DNA from: Acerihabitans sp015654925
GTDB lineage: Bacteria > Pseudomonadota > Gammaproteobacteria > Enterobacterales > Enterobacteriaceae
Assembly: GCF_047324175.1 (NCBI RefSeq)
Contig: NZ_CP178732.1
Span: 2,294,001-2,358,000, forward strand
Direction: 5' to 3'
DNA: 64,000 nt
Shown here piece after piece: positions 43,976 through 52,934 of the stretch (position 1 is the stretch's first letter; every line of letters starts with the position of its first letter). The notes below the pieces were generated by a model. It saw only the letters and a program-made list of their open reading frames with translations, was not told where the DNA came from and did no database searches. Position numbers and translations under genes: made by a program.

Positions 43976-44765
43976 GATTAACGCTCCCGGAGCGCAACGT
44001 GCCGTCTCCCTGCGCGCCCTGAACGCCGCTGGAAAAGATGCGTTCCAGGATTTCGCTTTCCAATGCCGCCTGCCGGGCCTGCCCATGGCCGCGGGGACGT
44101 GGCAAATCGATGGCGATATCCAGGCCGATATGCCCCTGCTCCAGCAGGATGACCCGATCCGCCAGGGTCACCGCTTCATGCACATCGTGCGTCACCAGCA
44201 GCAGGGTAAAACCCTGTTCTCGCCACAGGGTCTCAATCAGGCGCTGCATCTCGATACGGGTTAACGCATCAAGGGCCCCCAGGGGTTCATCCAGCAGCAG
44301 TAGGCGCGGACGATGAATCAAAGCCCGCGCCAGCGCCACCCGCTGCTTCTGCCCGCCGGACAGGGTGGAAGGCCAGTCGCCGGCCCGCCCGGCCAATCCG
44401 ACGGTGTCAAGAGCGGCCAGGGCGCGCTCCCTGGCGTCCTTGCCCAGGCCGAGGCCCACGTTATCCACGACCTTTTTCCAGGGTAATAACCGGTCGTCCT
44501 GGAACATCAGCCGTATATCGTTTTGCCTGGCGCGCAGCGGAGCATTGCCGGAGGAGAGATCGCCGCGGTCCGGCCGGTCAAGACCGGCCAGCAGGCGCAA
44601 CAGGGTGCTTTTGCCGCAGCCGCTGCGCCCGACGATGGCCACGCACTGTCCGGCGGGGATGGCGAGATCCACATTGCCCAGCACCCGGTGGCCATGGAAA
44701 GACTTCTCCAATTGGCGCAATGCCAGGGGGATGCCGCGATTAACCGGGTAGACGTTAACGCTCAT
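43971..44765 (-). CDS. ssuB: Aliphatic sulfonate ABC transporter ATPase
   Basis: 264 residues. Walker A reads AIVGRSGCGKSTLLRLLAGL, the signature motif is LSGGQKQRVALARAL, Walker B LLLLDEPLGALD, and the switch histidine is in LLVTHDVHEAV. MFQDDRLLPWKKVVDNVGLG is the Q-loop sequence typical of SsuB/TauB ATPases. It powers sulfonate import with SsuC and SsuA. Its start overlaps the ssuC stop by 4 bases. The C-terminal tail after RPRGHGQ is weakly conserved. Confidence 0.92.
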   Translation of the reverse strand: MSVNVYPVNRGIPLALRQLEKSFHGHRVLGNVDLAIPAGQCVAIVGRSGCGKSTLLRLLAGLDRPDRGDLSSGNAPLRARQNDIRLMFQDDRLLPWKKVVDNVGLGLGKDARERALAALDTVGLAGRAGDWPSTLSGGQKQRVALARALIHRPRLLLLDEPLGALDALTRIEMQRLIETLWREQGFTLLLVTHDVHEAVTLADRVILLEQGHIGLDIAIDLPRPRGHGQARQAALESEILERIFSSGVQGAQGDGTLRSGSVNQ

Positions 44766-45553
44766 GCCGTTGCCCTCGTCTTCTGGTAAGCCGGATGCCA
44801 GCGCAGCCAGACGCGTTCCAGCGCCCGGGCGGCGCTGTCCGCCGCCTTGCCGAGGATGGCGTATAAAATAATGGCTACCACTACCACGTCGGTTTGCAAA
44901 AATTCACGGGCATTCATGGCCAGATAGCCAATGCCCGAATTGGCGGAGATGGTTTCCGCCACAATCAGCGTCAACCACATGAAACCCAGCGCGAAACGGA
45001 CTCCCACCAGTATGGAAGGCAGGGCGCCGGGCAAAATAACCTGATAAAACAGCGAAAAACCCGACAGTCCGTAATTTCGGGCCATTTCCACCAGGCCGGC
45101 GTCCACATTGCGCACGCCGTGGTAGGTATTAAGATAAATGGGGAACAGCGTGCCGAGGGCCACCAGGAAAATCTTTGCCGATTCATCAATGCCGAACCAC
45201 AAAATCACCAGCGGGATCAGCGCCAGATGCGGCACGTTGCGAATCATCTGCACCGTGCTGTCCAGCAGCAGCGCCCCCCAGCGGGACAGGCCGGTGATAA
45301 AGCCCAGCAGCAGACCGATGGAGCCGCCGATGGCGAATCCCACCGCGGCGCGCCAACTGCTGATGGCCAAATGCTGCCATAGCTCGCCGCTGTACATTAA
45401 CCGCCAGGCCGCGGTGACCACCGCGCTCGGCGCCGGCAGGATCCGGCTGGACAGCCAGCCGGCGCTCACCGCCGCTTGCCAGGATACCATTAACAGCACC
45501 GGCAGCAGCCAGGGCGCAAGACGTTCGGAAAGCTCGAGGGTAATGCGTTTCAT
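44762..45553 (-). CDS. ssuC: Aliphatic sulfonate ABC transporter permease
   Basis: 263 residues from ATG 45553, with AGGAG 6 bases upstream; a longer frame has no better site. About six transmembrane segments are visible. The coupling-loop motif is EMARNYGLSGFSLFYQVILP, then GALPSILVGVRFALG, the EAA signature of the SsuC/TauC family. It forms the inner-membrane channel with SsuB. It follows ssuA by 38 bases. Confidence 0.92.
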   Translation of the reverse strand: MKRITLELSERLAPWLLPVLLMVSWQAAVSAGWLSSRILPAPSAVVTAAWRLMYSGELWQHLAISSWRAAVGFAIGGSIGLLLGFITGLSRWGALLLDSTVQMIRNVPHLALIPLVILWFGIDESAKIFLVALGTLFPIYLNTYHGVRNVDAGLVEMARNYGLSGFSLFYQVILPGALPSILVGVRFALGFMWLTLIVAETISANSGIGYLAMNAREFLQTDVVVVAIILYAILGKAADSAARALERVWLRWHPAYQKTRATA

Positions 45554-45591
45554 CCCGTGCTCCTGTAAGGTGCGCATCGGACGGTCCGCCG

Positions 45592-46530
45592 CTACTGTGC
45601 GGGCGGCGTCCAGACGGCTTGTGAGACATTCAGGCTTTGCGGAATCAATTTCAATTGGGTGAACGTATCCGCAATCCGTTGCTGGCCGGCGGTCACCGCC
45701 GGGGTAATAAACGCAGCCTGATAATTTTGCCGTTCCACCGCAATGCGGGTGATATTCTCCGGCAGCCCCAGCAGGGGAGCCACCTGGCGGGTTACCGCCG
45801 CGGGGTCTTCAACGGCCTTCTTATCCACCAGCCGGATTTGCCTGACCAGCTCGGTAATCACCCGGGGATGGGCCGTGGCGAAGTCCCGGGTGGCGAGATA
45901 AAACTGATAGTTATCCACGATGCCCTGGCCGTTTCGCAGGGTCCGCGCCTGCAGCTGTTGTTCGGCGGCGGCGGCGAACGGATCCCAAATCACCCAGGCA
46001 TCCACGCTGCCCTGGATAAAGGCCGCGCGCGCATCGGCGGGGGAGAGATAGACCGGGGTGATATCGCCATAGCTCAGGCCGGCTTCCTGCAGCGCCCGCA
46101 CCAGTAGGTAATGCACATTCGACCCTTTATTCAGCGCGACTTTTTTACCTTTCAAATCCCCCACCTTGCGCAGGGCGGACTCTTTCGGCACCAGAATGGC
46201 TTCCGCGGTGGGCGAGGCCGGTTCATTGGCGATATAAACCAGATTGGCCCCGGCGGCCTGAGCGAATACCGGTGGCGTTTCGCCGGTAAATCCAAAATCA
46301 ATGGAGCCGACGTTCAATCCTTCCAGCAGTTGCGGACCGCCGGGGAACTCCGTCCATTTCACCCTTATGCCCTGCGAGGCCAGGCTTTTTTCCAGCGAGC
46401 CTTCCCCTTTCAGCAAAACCAGGGTGGTGCCGGATTTCTGATAGCCGATACGCAGGGTATCGGCGCCATAGGCACCGGCCGAGACGGCCAATGAAAGCAA
46501 TAATGCAATACCGCCGCGCAGATTCATCAT
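45592..46530 (-). CDS. ssuA: Sulfonate-binding protein, SsuA type (copy 1)
   Basis: 312 residues with a signal peptide cleaved after GAYGA. The mature part reads DTLRIGYQKSGTTLVLLKGE, then VKWTEFPGGPQLLEGLNVGS, IDFGFTGETPPVFAQAAGAN and VDAWVIWDPFAAAAEQQ, all typical of SsuA. It captures aliphatic sulfonates in the periplasm for SsuCB. First gene of the minus-strand transport operon; a second homologue is divergently transcribed 388 bases away. Confidence 0.92.
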   Translation of the reverse strand: MMNLRGGIALLLSLAVSAGAYGADTLRIGYQKSGTTLVLLKGEGSLEKSLASQGIRVKWTEFPGGPQLLEGLNVGSIDFGFTGETPPVFAQAAGANLVYIANEPASPTAEAILVPKESALRKVGDLKGKKVALNKGSNVHYLLVRALQEAGLSYGDITPVYLSPADARAAFIQGSVDAWVIWDPFAAAAEQQLQARTLRNGQGIVDNYQFYLATRDFATAHPRVITELVRQIRLVDKKAVEDPAAVTRQVAPLLGLPENITRIAVERQNYQAAFITPAVTAGQQRIADTFTQLKLIPQSLNVSQAVWTPPAQ

Positions 46531-46918
46531 TTCTTTCCATCTTTATGAGTGAAAAGAAAATCCTAACAGCGCGGGAAATTGTTCGGTAAATGTTATTTTC
46601 AGCTTTGGATAGATATTCTTTTGCTAAAAGAAAAATCATATTCATAAATATAGGGCCGCTGTTAATAGCCGGTATGAAAATATTCTAATAAAGTAATGTT
46701 GTTATATGGATGTTTATCTTAAAGGGCTTTTGTGTTTCTAAAATGCCGGATCCAAGGCGGCGTTGAGCGTTTTCCCTCCTGGCGAAAGCCTGCCGGCAAG
46801 GCCGGGAACCGGACCGGATATTAAGGGATAAAATAGACTATCTAAAGTTGATTATATACTTTGACAGTACAGGGCAACTCTTGGAGCTTACTATTACCTA
46901 TTCTTGTCGGATACCGTT
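46531..46918. other. Divergent promoter region between two ssuA genes
   Basis: AT-rich, no gene. A TTGACA hexamer stands at 46861-46866 on the plus strand, but no well-spaced -10 box follows. Control by Cbl/CysB would be expected; I cannot point to a site. Confidence 0.4.
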
Positions 46919-47890
46919 ATGTCTCGCTTTACGTTTACCTTGCGCCGTCTTATTTTTATCGCCGTTCCTTTATTGGCTTTATTGATTCAATTCAATGCGC
47001 GGGCGGAAACCGTTCTGCGTATCGGTTATCAAAAATCCTCCACCTTGCTGACCCTGGTGAAATTGCAGGGCACGCTGGAAAAAGAACTGGCTCCCCGGGG
47101 AATTAAGGTCAGCTGGTATGAATTTTCCAGCGGCCTGCCGCTGTTGGAGGCCCTGAATATCGGTAATGTGGATGTCTCCGCCGACGTGGCGGATACCGTG
47201 CCGGTCTTCGCCCAGGCGGCCGGCGCCGATTTGACCTATTTTGCCCGTGAAGAGCCCTCGCCGGATGCCCAGGCAATCCTGGTGCCGCAAAATTCACCGC
47301 TGAAATCCCTGGAAGATTTGAAAGGCAAACGCATCGCGGTCACCAAAGCGGCGGGCAGCCATTATTTGCTCATCGTTGCCCTGGCGAAGGCCCACCTGAC
47401 ATTCCATGATATCACCCCGGCTTACCTGACCCCGGCGGACGGCCTGGCGGCGTTTGAAACCGGGCAGGTGGACGCCTGGGTAACCTGGGAACCCTTTGTC
47501 GCCGCCGCCGAACGCCGGCAGCATGCCCGCGTGCTGGCGCCGGGGCAGGGGCTGGCCAGCTATCAGCGCTATTATCTGGCGTCCAGTTCCTATGCGCGGC
47601 AGCATCCCGAGATCCTGGAGCTGATTTACCGGCAGTTGGAACACACCGGCGCCTGGGTCAAGTCCCATCCGGCCGCTGCGGCGAAATTGCTGGGACCGTT
47701 ATGGGGCAATCTGGACGTGGCCACCGTGGAACAGGCCAATGCCCATCGCACCTATCAGGTAAAACCGGTGACCCTTGAGAGCCTCGGCGAACAGCAGCGC
47801 ATCGCCGACGCGTTTTTTGCCGCGGGATTATTGCCTAAACACATTAATGCCCAGGCGGTGCCGGTCTGGCAGCCGGCCGCCGCGAAATGA
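46919..47890 (+). CDS. Sulfonate-binding protein, SsuA type (copy 2)
   Basis: 323 residues from ATG 46919; an in-frame TTG lies 15 bases upstream. A signal peptide ends at NARAE. TVLRIGYQKSSTLLTLVKLQ and VDVSADVADTVPVFAQAAGA match the family. The substrate loop differs from copy 1: SADVADTVP in place of TGETPP at the phosphate/sulfonate-binding turn, suggesting another sulfonate. It heads a plus-strand operon with the acylating dehydrogenase, so sulfoacetate or a similar acid is a fair guess. No permease is encoded beside it; it may share SsuBC. Confidence 0.9.
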   Translation: MSRFTFTLRRLIFIAVPLLALLIQFNARAETVLRIGYQKSSTLLTLVKLQGTLEKELAPRGIKVSWYEFSSGLPLLEALNIGNVDVSADVADTVPVFAQAAGADLTYFAREEPSPDAQAILVPQNSPLKSLEDLKGKRIAVTKAAGSHYLLIVALAKAHLTFHDITPAYLTPADGLAAFETGQVDAWVTWEPFVAAAERRQHARVLAPGQGLASYQRYYLASSSYARQHPEILELIYRQLEHTGAWVKSHPAAAAKLLGPLWGNLDVATVEQANAHRTYQVKPVTLESLGEQQRIADAFFAAGLLPKHINAQAVPVWQPAAAK

Positions 47891-49341
47891 GCCCGGCGAC
47901 ACCCTCGCCGGCCTCCCTCTCCCCGGCCGGGGAGGAAACGGCGCCGGCCCGGCTGATTCACTCCCTGGTGGCGCGGGCGCGGGAGGCGCAGCGGCGGATA
48001 GACGGTTACAGCCAGGAGCAAATCGATTTGGTGGTGAGCGCCCTGGGCTGGGCGGTGATCAATCCCGCCAATAACCGGGCCTTGGCAACCCTGGCGGTAG
48101 AGGATACCGGTCTGGGCAATGTCGAAGATAAGGTCATCAAAAATCATCGCAAGACGCTGGGGCTGCTGCGGGATCTGCACGGTAAAAAAACCGTCGGCGT
48201 GATTGGCGAAGATCCGCAGCGCGGGATCGTCGACATTGCGCGGCCGGTGGGGGTCGTGGCCGCCGTGACGCCCTCTACCAACCCGGTGGCCACGGTAATC
48301 AATAACATTATCAATGCCGTGAAATGCCGCAACGCCGTTATCGTGGCGCCGTCGCCGAAAGGGGCCGCCAGCTGCGCCCGATTGCTGGCGCTAATCTACC
48401 CGGAGCTGGATGTCCTGCGGGTTCCCCGCGATCTGGTGCAAATGCTGCCCGCCCCCGTCCGCCGCGAGCACACGCAGTTGCTGATGGGCGCGGCGGACCT
48501 GGTTATCGTCACCGGTTCCCAGGCCAATGTCCGGGCCGCGACGCAAAGCGGTACGCCCACCTTCGGCGTCGGTGTCGGCAACGTGGCCACGATTATCAGC
48601 GAATCGGCGGATTTGACCGCGGCCGCCCGCAAGATAGCGGATTCGAAAACCTTTGATAACGCCACCAGCTGTTCCGCGGAAAACAGCATCATCATCCCGT
48701 CCGGCCGCTACCGGCCGATGCTGGACGCCCTGGCGGCACAGGGCGGCGTGGTATTGACGGCACGGGAAAAGGCCCGGCTGCAACGGGTCCTTTGGCCCGA
48801 CGGCGGCGGCAAGCTGGCGCGGGATCGGGTGGGCCGATCCGCGTTGTTGCTGGCTGAAGCGGCCGGATTAACGCGATCCGCCTGCCGGAGTGCCCGTTTT
48901 TTCATCGTCGAGGAAGAGGGGGTGGGCGAACGCTTTCCCTTTTCCGGTGAAAAACTTTCGCCGGTGTTAACCGCCTATCGGGCGGATGATTTTCACCAGG
49001 CATGCGACCGGGTCAGGGCGCTTTATGCCTGGCAAGGGGCCGGCCACTCCGTCGGCCTGCACGGCACCGATCCGGCGGAGGCGCTGACGGCGGGACTCAC
49101 CCTGCCGGTGAGCCGCGTTATCGTCAATCAAGCCCACAGTTTTGCCGCCGGCGGCAATTTTGATAACGGATTGCCCTTTACCCTGACCCTGGGCTGCGGC
49201 ACCTGGGGCAAAAATCACTTCTCCGACAATCTCAATTACCGGCATTTTTATAATAAGGTCCGCATCTCGCGCCCCATAGAGGAAAATATCCCTTCGCTGG
49301 ATAGGCTGTTCGGCGATTATCTGCGCAGGAAGGGATCGTGA
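47887..49341 (+). CDS. Acylating (sulfo)acetaldehyde dehydrogenase, SauS-like
   Basis: 484 residues, ATG overlapping the stop of the binding-protein gene (ATGA). It is a CoA-acylating aldehyde dehydrogenase: PVGVVAAVTPSTNPVATVIN, the catalytic cysteine near residue 262 in FDNATSCSAENSIII, and the C-terminal LTLGCGTWGKNHFSDNLNYR. That ending is shared with SauS of sulfoacetate degradation and with some acetaldehyde dehydrogenases. It could reduce sulfoacetyl-CoA to sulfoacetaldehyde, or oxidise the acetaldehyde released by the isethionate lyase to acetyl-CoA. The sulfonate neighbours favour the first but do not exclude the second. Confidence 0.85.
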   Translation: MSPATPSPASLSPAGEETAPARLIHSLVARAREAQRRIDGYSQEQIDLVVSALGWAVINPANNRALATLAVEDTGLGNVEDKVIKNHRKTLGLLRDLHGKKTVGVIGEDPQRGIVDIARPVGVVAAVTPSTNPVATVINNIINAVKCRNAVIVAPSPKGAASCARLLALIYPELDVLRVPRDLVQMLPAPVRREHTQLLMGAADLVIVTGSQANVRAATQSGTPTFGVGVGNVATIISESADLTAAARKIADSKTFDNATSCSAENSIIIPSGRYRPMLDALAAQGGVVLTAREKARLQRVLWPDGGGKLARDRVGRSALLLAEAAGLTRSACRSARFFIVEEEGVGERFPFSGEKLSPVLTAYRADDFHQACDRVRALYAWQGAGHSVGLHGTDPAEALTAGLTLPVSRVIVNQAHSFAAGGNFDNGLPFTLTLGCGTWGKNHFSDNLNYRHFYNKVRISRPIEENIPSLDRLFGDYLRRKGS

Positions 49342-51002
49342 AGGGCAGCGGCGAAGCAACGGTGAACGGCGCCGAAGCCGAAGAAGCGGCCTTGGGCAAC
49401 ACCGGCGCCGAAGCAGAGAGAGCAGCGCGGGGCGACACAGGCACCGAAGAGGAGGACGCGGCGCCAGACGCCGCCGACTCGCTGCCGGCGGTGCTGGCCC
49501 GGCATCTGCGTGAGGGCGCCGATCGGGTTTTCCTGATTTGTCCGGAGACCGAACGCACCCTCACCTTCGCACAGCTGGCCCTGGCCGCCCGGCGCCAGGA
49601 CGAGCGGTTAATGGCCACCGGCCACCGGCCCGGTGATCATATCGCGCTGCTGCTGCCCGGCGGCTTTGACACCGTGGCGCTTTGCCTATCATGCATGCTG
49701 ACGGGTTACGTGCCGGTGCCCCTGAGTTTGCTGGCCGCCGACACGGCCCTGGCGTGGATTATCACCCATTGCGGCACTAAAACCGTCATCACCAGCCGGG
49801 AGTCTGCCCCTCGCCTGCGGAGGGTGCTGGACAGCCTGCCGCCGGCAGGCCGTCCCTTGATGGTGATCCGCGAACGGGACCTGCCGATGGACGATGCGGT
49901 CATCTGCAAGCCGCACCCCGCCGACGATCCGGCCGCCTGTCCGCGGCAGTTGTCCGCCCGGAGCCCGGCGCTGTTGATGTATACCTCGGGCACCACCGGC
50001 CTGCCCAAAGGGGTTGTTATGACCCACGGCAATATGCTGGCCGCGGCGGAACGCATCGCACGTTGGCATCGGCTTACGCCGCAGGATCGTCTGCTGTGCG
50101 CGTTGCCGCTTTACCACATCAACGGCCAGGTCATCGGGACGCTGGTTCCCTTTGTCAGCGGCGGCAGTCTGGTGGCGCCGCGGCGTTTTTCCGTCTCCCG
50201 CTGGTGGGGCATGGTGGCGCGTTATCACTGCACCTGGCTCAACCTGGTGCCCACCATGATAGCCTTCCTTTTGCACGGCGCTTCCGACGGCGATGCCCGC
50301 TATCCCTGGGTCAAATTCGCCCGCTCCGCCTCCGCGCCGCTGCCGCCCGCCCGGCACCGGCAATTCGAGCAGCGGTTCGGCATAACGGTCATCGAGGGCA
50401 TGGGTATGACGGAGTCGGGTTCGCTGGCATTCTGCAATCCCCATACCGGCCGGGTATATGGCAGCGTCGGCTTGCCCTGCGGCATTGAGACCGCCGTTGC
50501 CGGTCCCGGCGGGGAGCGGCTGGCGGATAATCGCTGCGGCGAAATCCTCCTGCGGGGCCCAAACATCATGGCCGGCTATCATCTGGACAGCGCACAAACC
50601 GCGGCGGCCATTGACGCCGGCGGCTGGCTGCATACCGGCGATCTTGGCTATCGCGACGCGCGCGGATTCTATTTCATTACCGGGCGGATGAAAGAGATCA
50701 TCATCAAGGGCGGAGAAAACATCGCCCCGCGGGAAATCGACGAGGCGCTGGCGGATTTCCCCGGCCTGAGTGACGCGGCCGCTTTTGCGATACCCGATGC
50801 CGATTACGGTCAAAATATCGCGGCGGCGCTGGTATTGCGGGCCGGCATGGTTCTGGATGAGGCCGGATTGCGGGCATGGTGCCTGGAGCGGTTGGGGAGT
50901 TTCAAAGCGCCGGTGTGTTTTTATATCGTTACGGCATTACCTCGGGGTGGCTCGGGTAAAGTGCAGCGATTGGCGCTCTGCGCCAGATTCCCCCATGGCT
51001 GA
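49338..51002 (+). CDS. AMP-forming CoA ligase, possible sulfoacetate-CoA ligase
   Basis: 554 residues with GTG start at 49338, overlapping the previous stop. MYTSGTTGLPKGVVMTHGNM is the ATP loop, GMGMTESGSLAFCNPHTGRV the A5 motif, and GRMKEIIIKGGENIAPREID the hinge; the acylating lysine is in RGGSGKVQRLAL. An acidic, alanine-rich N-terminal tail of about 45 residues is unusual. In sulfoacetate degraders SauT (ligase) and SauS (dehydrogenase) work in series; the pairing here fits sulfoacetate to sulfoacetyl-CoA. The substrate is inferred from context only. Confidence 0.8.
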   Translation: MKGSGEATVNGAEAEEAALGNTGAEAERAARGDTGTEEEDAAPDAADSLPAVLARHLREGADRVFLICPETERTLTFAQLALAARRQDERLMATGHRPGDHIALLLPGGFDTVALCLSCMLTGYVPVPLSLLAADTALAWIITHCGTKTVITSRESAPRLRRVLDSLPPAGRPLMVIRERDLPMDDAVICKPHPADDPAACPRQLSARSPALLMYTSGTTGLPKGVVMTHGNMLAAAERIARWHRLTPQDRLLCALPLYHINGQVIGTLVPFVSGGSLVAPRRFSVSRWWGMVARYHCTWLNLVPTMIAFLLHGASDGDARYPWVKFARSASAPLPPARHRQFEQRFGITVIEGMGMTESGSLAFCNPHTGRVYGSVGLPCGIETAVAGPGGERLADNRCGEILLRGPNIMAGYHLDSAQTAAAIDAGGWLHTGDLGYRDARGFYFITGRMKEIIIKGGENIAPREIDEALADFPGLSDAAAFAIPDADYGQNIAAALVLRAGMVLDEAGLRAWCLERLGSFKAPVCFYIVTALPRGGSGKVQRLALCARFPHG

Positions 51003-51049
51003 TGTAGCCATATCGCTACTCGATTGATCTGATTCAGGAGTATTTTTAC

Positions 51050-52345
51050 ATGACCAACCCCCTTTTCCCCCGCAGGCAGGCGGACGAAATTCGCCAGGCC
51101 TTGTTGAACCGGCAGGAAGTGGCGCTGGTGGACGTACGCGAGGAAGCTTCTTATGCCGAAGGGCATCCCTTGTTCGCCGCCAATATCCCCTTGTCCCGGC
51201 TGGAGGCTGATGTCATGGCGCGCATTCCCCGGCGCTCCGTTCCTGTGACCCTATATGATAACGGCGAGGGACTGGCAGCCGTCGCCGCGCGCCGGCTGCA
51301 GGCGCTGGGTTACCTGGATGTGGCTTTGCTGGCGGACGGACTGGCCGGCTGGGCGGCGGCGGGCGGCGAACTGTTTATCGACGTCAACTCGCCCAGCAAA
51401 GCGTTTGGCGAACTGGTGGCGCACCGCCGCCAGACGCCGTCTTTGGCGGCGGAAGAGCTGAAACGGCTGCTGGACGCCGCCGAGGATGTGGCGGTGCTGG
51501 ATGTTCGGCGTTTCGATGAATACCAGACCATGAACATCCCCGGCGGTATCAGCGTACCGGGGGCGGAGCTGGTATTGCGGGTCCGGGATCTCGTACCATC
51601 CCCCACCACCCGCATTATCGTCAACTGCGCCGGACGCACCCGCGGTATTATCGGCGCCCAGTCGCTGATTAATGCCGGTATTGCCAACCCGGTGGCGGCA
51701 TTGCGCAACGGCACCATCGGCTGGATGCTGGCCGGGCTACCGCTGGAGCACCATCAACGGCGCCGTTACCCCGCTGTGAGCGAAACGGCGGGCCGGGTTG
51801 CCGCCGTCGCCGCAAGGCGGGTGGCGGATCGGGCCGGAGTGAAACGTCTGGGTGCCGGCGAACTGCAGCGCTGGCTGACACAGCCGGATCGCACCACCTA
51901 TGTCTTTGACGTGAGACAGCCGGAAGAGTATGCCGCCGGTCATTTTCCGGCGGCCCGTCCGGTCCCCGGCGGACAGCTGGTGCAGGAGACCGATCACTAC
52001 GCCAGCGTACGCGGGGCGCGTATAGTCCTGACGGATGGCCGGGGCGGGACGCGTGCCGATATGACCGCTTCCTGGCTGGCGCAAATGGGCTGGCAGGTTT
52101 GGGTGCTTGACGGGGAGGATGCCGGTTTTACCGTATCCGGCCCCTGGACCGCGCCACTGCCGGAACTGTCGCCGGACGAAGCGGCATTCCAATCGCCGCG
52201 TCCTTTGCCCCGGCGCTACCGCCGTCCCTATGAAGGCACCGGTAATTCCCCCCGGGCCATGCAGGACTATATCTCCTGGGAGCTGGGACTGGTGGCACAG
52301 CTGGAGCGGGACGGTAGCCATGGATTTTTTGTGCTGACATTTTAA
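51050..52345 (+). CDS. Triple rhodanese-domain protein
   Basis: 431 residues from ATG 51050 (CAGGAG). Three rhodanese domains lie at about residues 10-105, 130-232 and 265-360. Only the middle one has a catalytic cysteine (Cys193 in VNCAGRTRG); the equivalent loops of the first and third have aspartate (Asp70 in TLYDNGEG, Asp329 in LTDGRGGTR). Such multi-domain proteins are sulfurtransferases that move sulfane sulfur. As last gene of the sulfonate operon it may handle sulfite or thiosulfate-derived sulfur. A bidirectional terminator follows. Confidence 0.85.
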   Translation: MTNPLFPRRQADEIRQALLNRQEVALVDVREEASYAEGHPLFAANIPLSRLEADVMARIPRRSVPVTLYDNGEGLAAVAARRLQALGYLDVALLADGLAGWAAAGGELFIDVNSPSKAFGELVAHRRQTPSLAAEELKRLLDAAEDVAVLDVRRFDEYQTMNIPGGISVPGAELVLRVRDLVPSPTTRIIVNCAGRTRGIIGAQSLINAGIANPVAALRNGTIGWMLAGLPLEHHQRRRYPAVSETAGRVAAVAARRVADRAGVKRLGAGELQRWLTQPDRTTYVFDVRQPEEYAAGHFPAARPVPGGQLVQETDHYASVRGARIVLTDGRGGTRADMTASWLAQMGWQVWVLDGEDAGFTVSGPWTAPLPELSPDEAAFQSPRPLPRRYRRPYEGTGNSPRAMQDYISWELGLVAQLERDGSHGFFVLTF

Positions 52346-52384
52346 GAATAAAATTTTGGTTATTTCTTTTAGTAGACGATATAA

Positions 52385-52410
52385 TTTTACCCCCCAGGCG
52401 GGGGGTAAAA
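52385..52410 (+). terminator. Terminator after the rhodanese gene
   Basis: A perfect 11-bp stem, TTTTACCCCCC-AGGC-GGGGGGTAAAA, 40 bases after the stop. Its A- and T-rich flanks let it act in both directions. Confidence 0.85.
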
Positions 52411-52579
52411 TCATCTGGTACTCCCCAGACCGTGACCTCCCGCCTGGATTCGGGATATAGCGATTTTTTTTATTGTCCGGCATAGGATCAAAAACCAGCA
52501 TATTACTGCCTATGCTCTCCATCAGGGCCATGAACACGTTGGGTCTGTGATCCGCCGGCCAGGGATTGGCGGGGGTACG

Positions 52580-52812
52580 CGCATCAAGGGAGTTCAAGCC
52601 GGACTGCTGCAATCGAGCATGAGGGCCAGGGCCAAGCTTTATATATCAGTTGCAACGCTCATGTGAAAGTGCTCTATGAGCGACTGCTGCTGAAAGGAAA
52701 GGCCAAGATGTCGGCGCTGGACGCGGCGGTGAGAAAACTGATTTATCTATGTTATGGAGTGCTGCATACGCAGCAGCCCTATGATAAAAATTATCTGATA
52801 AAAACCAGTTAG
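52580..52812 (+). pseudogene. IS110-family transposase, C-terminal remnant
   Basis: With one frame change it reads IGGGTRIKGVQ, KLYISVATLM and then VLYERLLLKGKAKMSALDAA and VRKLIYLCYGVLHTQQPYD. This is the end of IS110/IS1111 transposases (the G-K-A-K and M-R-K-L-L pattern). Everything before is gone. It stands at the right-hand border of the inserted metabolic segment, about 120 bases before the umuC 3' end, and may mark how the segment arrived. Confidence 0.7.
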
Positions 52813-52934
52813 CTCTGTTTAAGTGCAAGACGGTTTCCCCGACCGGGCATCCTGTGAGCGTAAGTGCTTTATAAGCGGCCGCCAAAGGAGAAAAATTATC
52901 GAGCGAAACGCTGTCAAAGTTGTTGACTTGGAAG

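Noticed and set aside
49338..49490. The acidic alanine-rich N-terminus of the CoA ligase as a start-site error
   Set aside because: The GTG at 49338 overlaps the previous stop and has AGGAAGGG upstream, while no internal ATG or GTG with a comparable site precedes the conserved domain.
51737..52612. A long minus-strand open frame opposite the rhodanese gene
   Set aside because: It is antisense to a gene with clear rhodanese motifs, has repetitive low-complexity composition typical of GC-rich shadows, and lacks a ribosome site.
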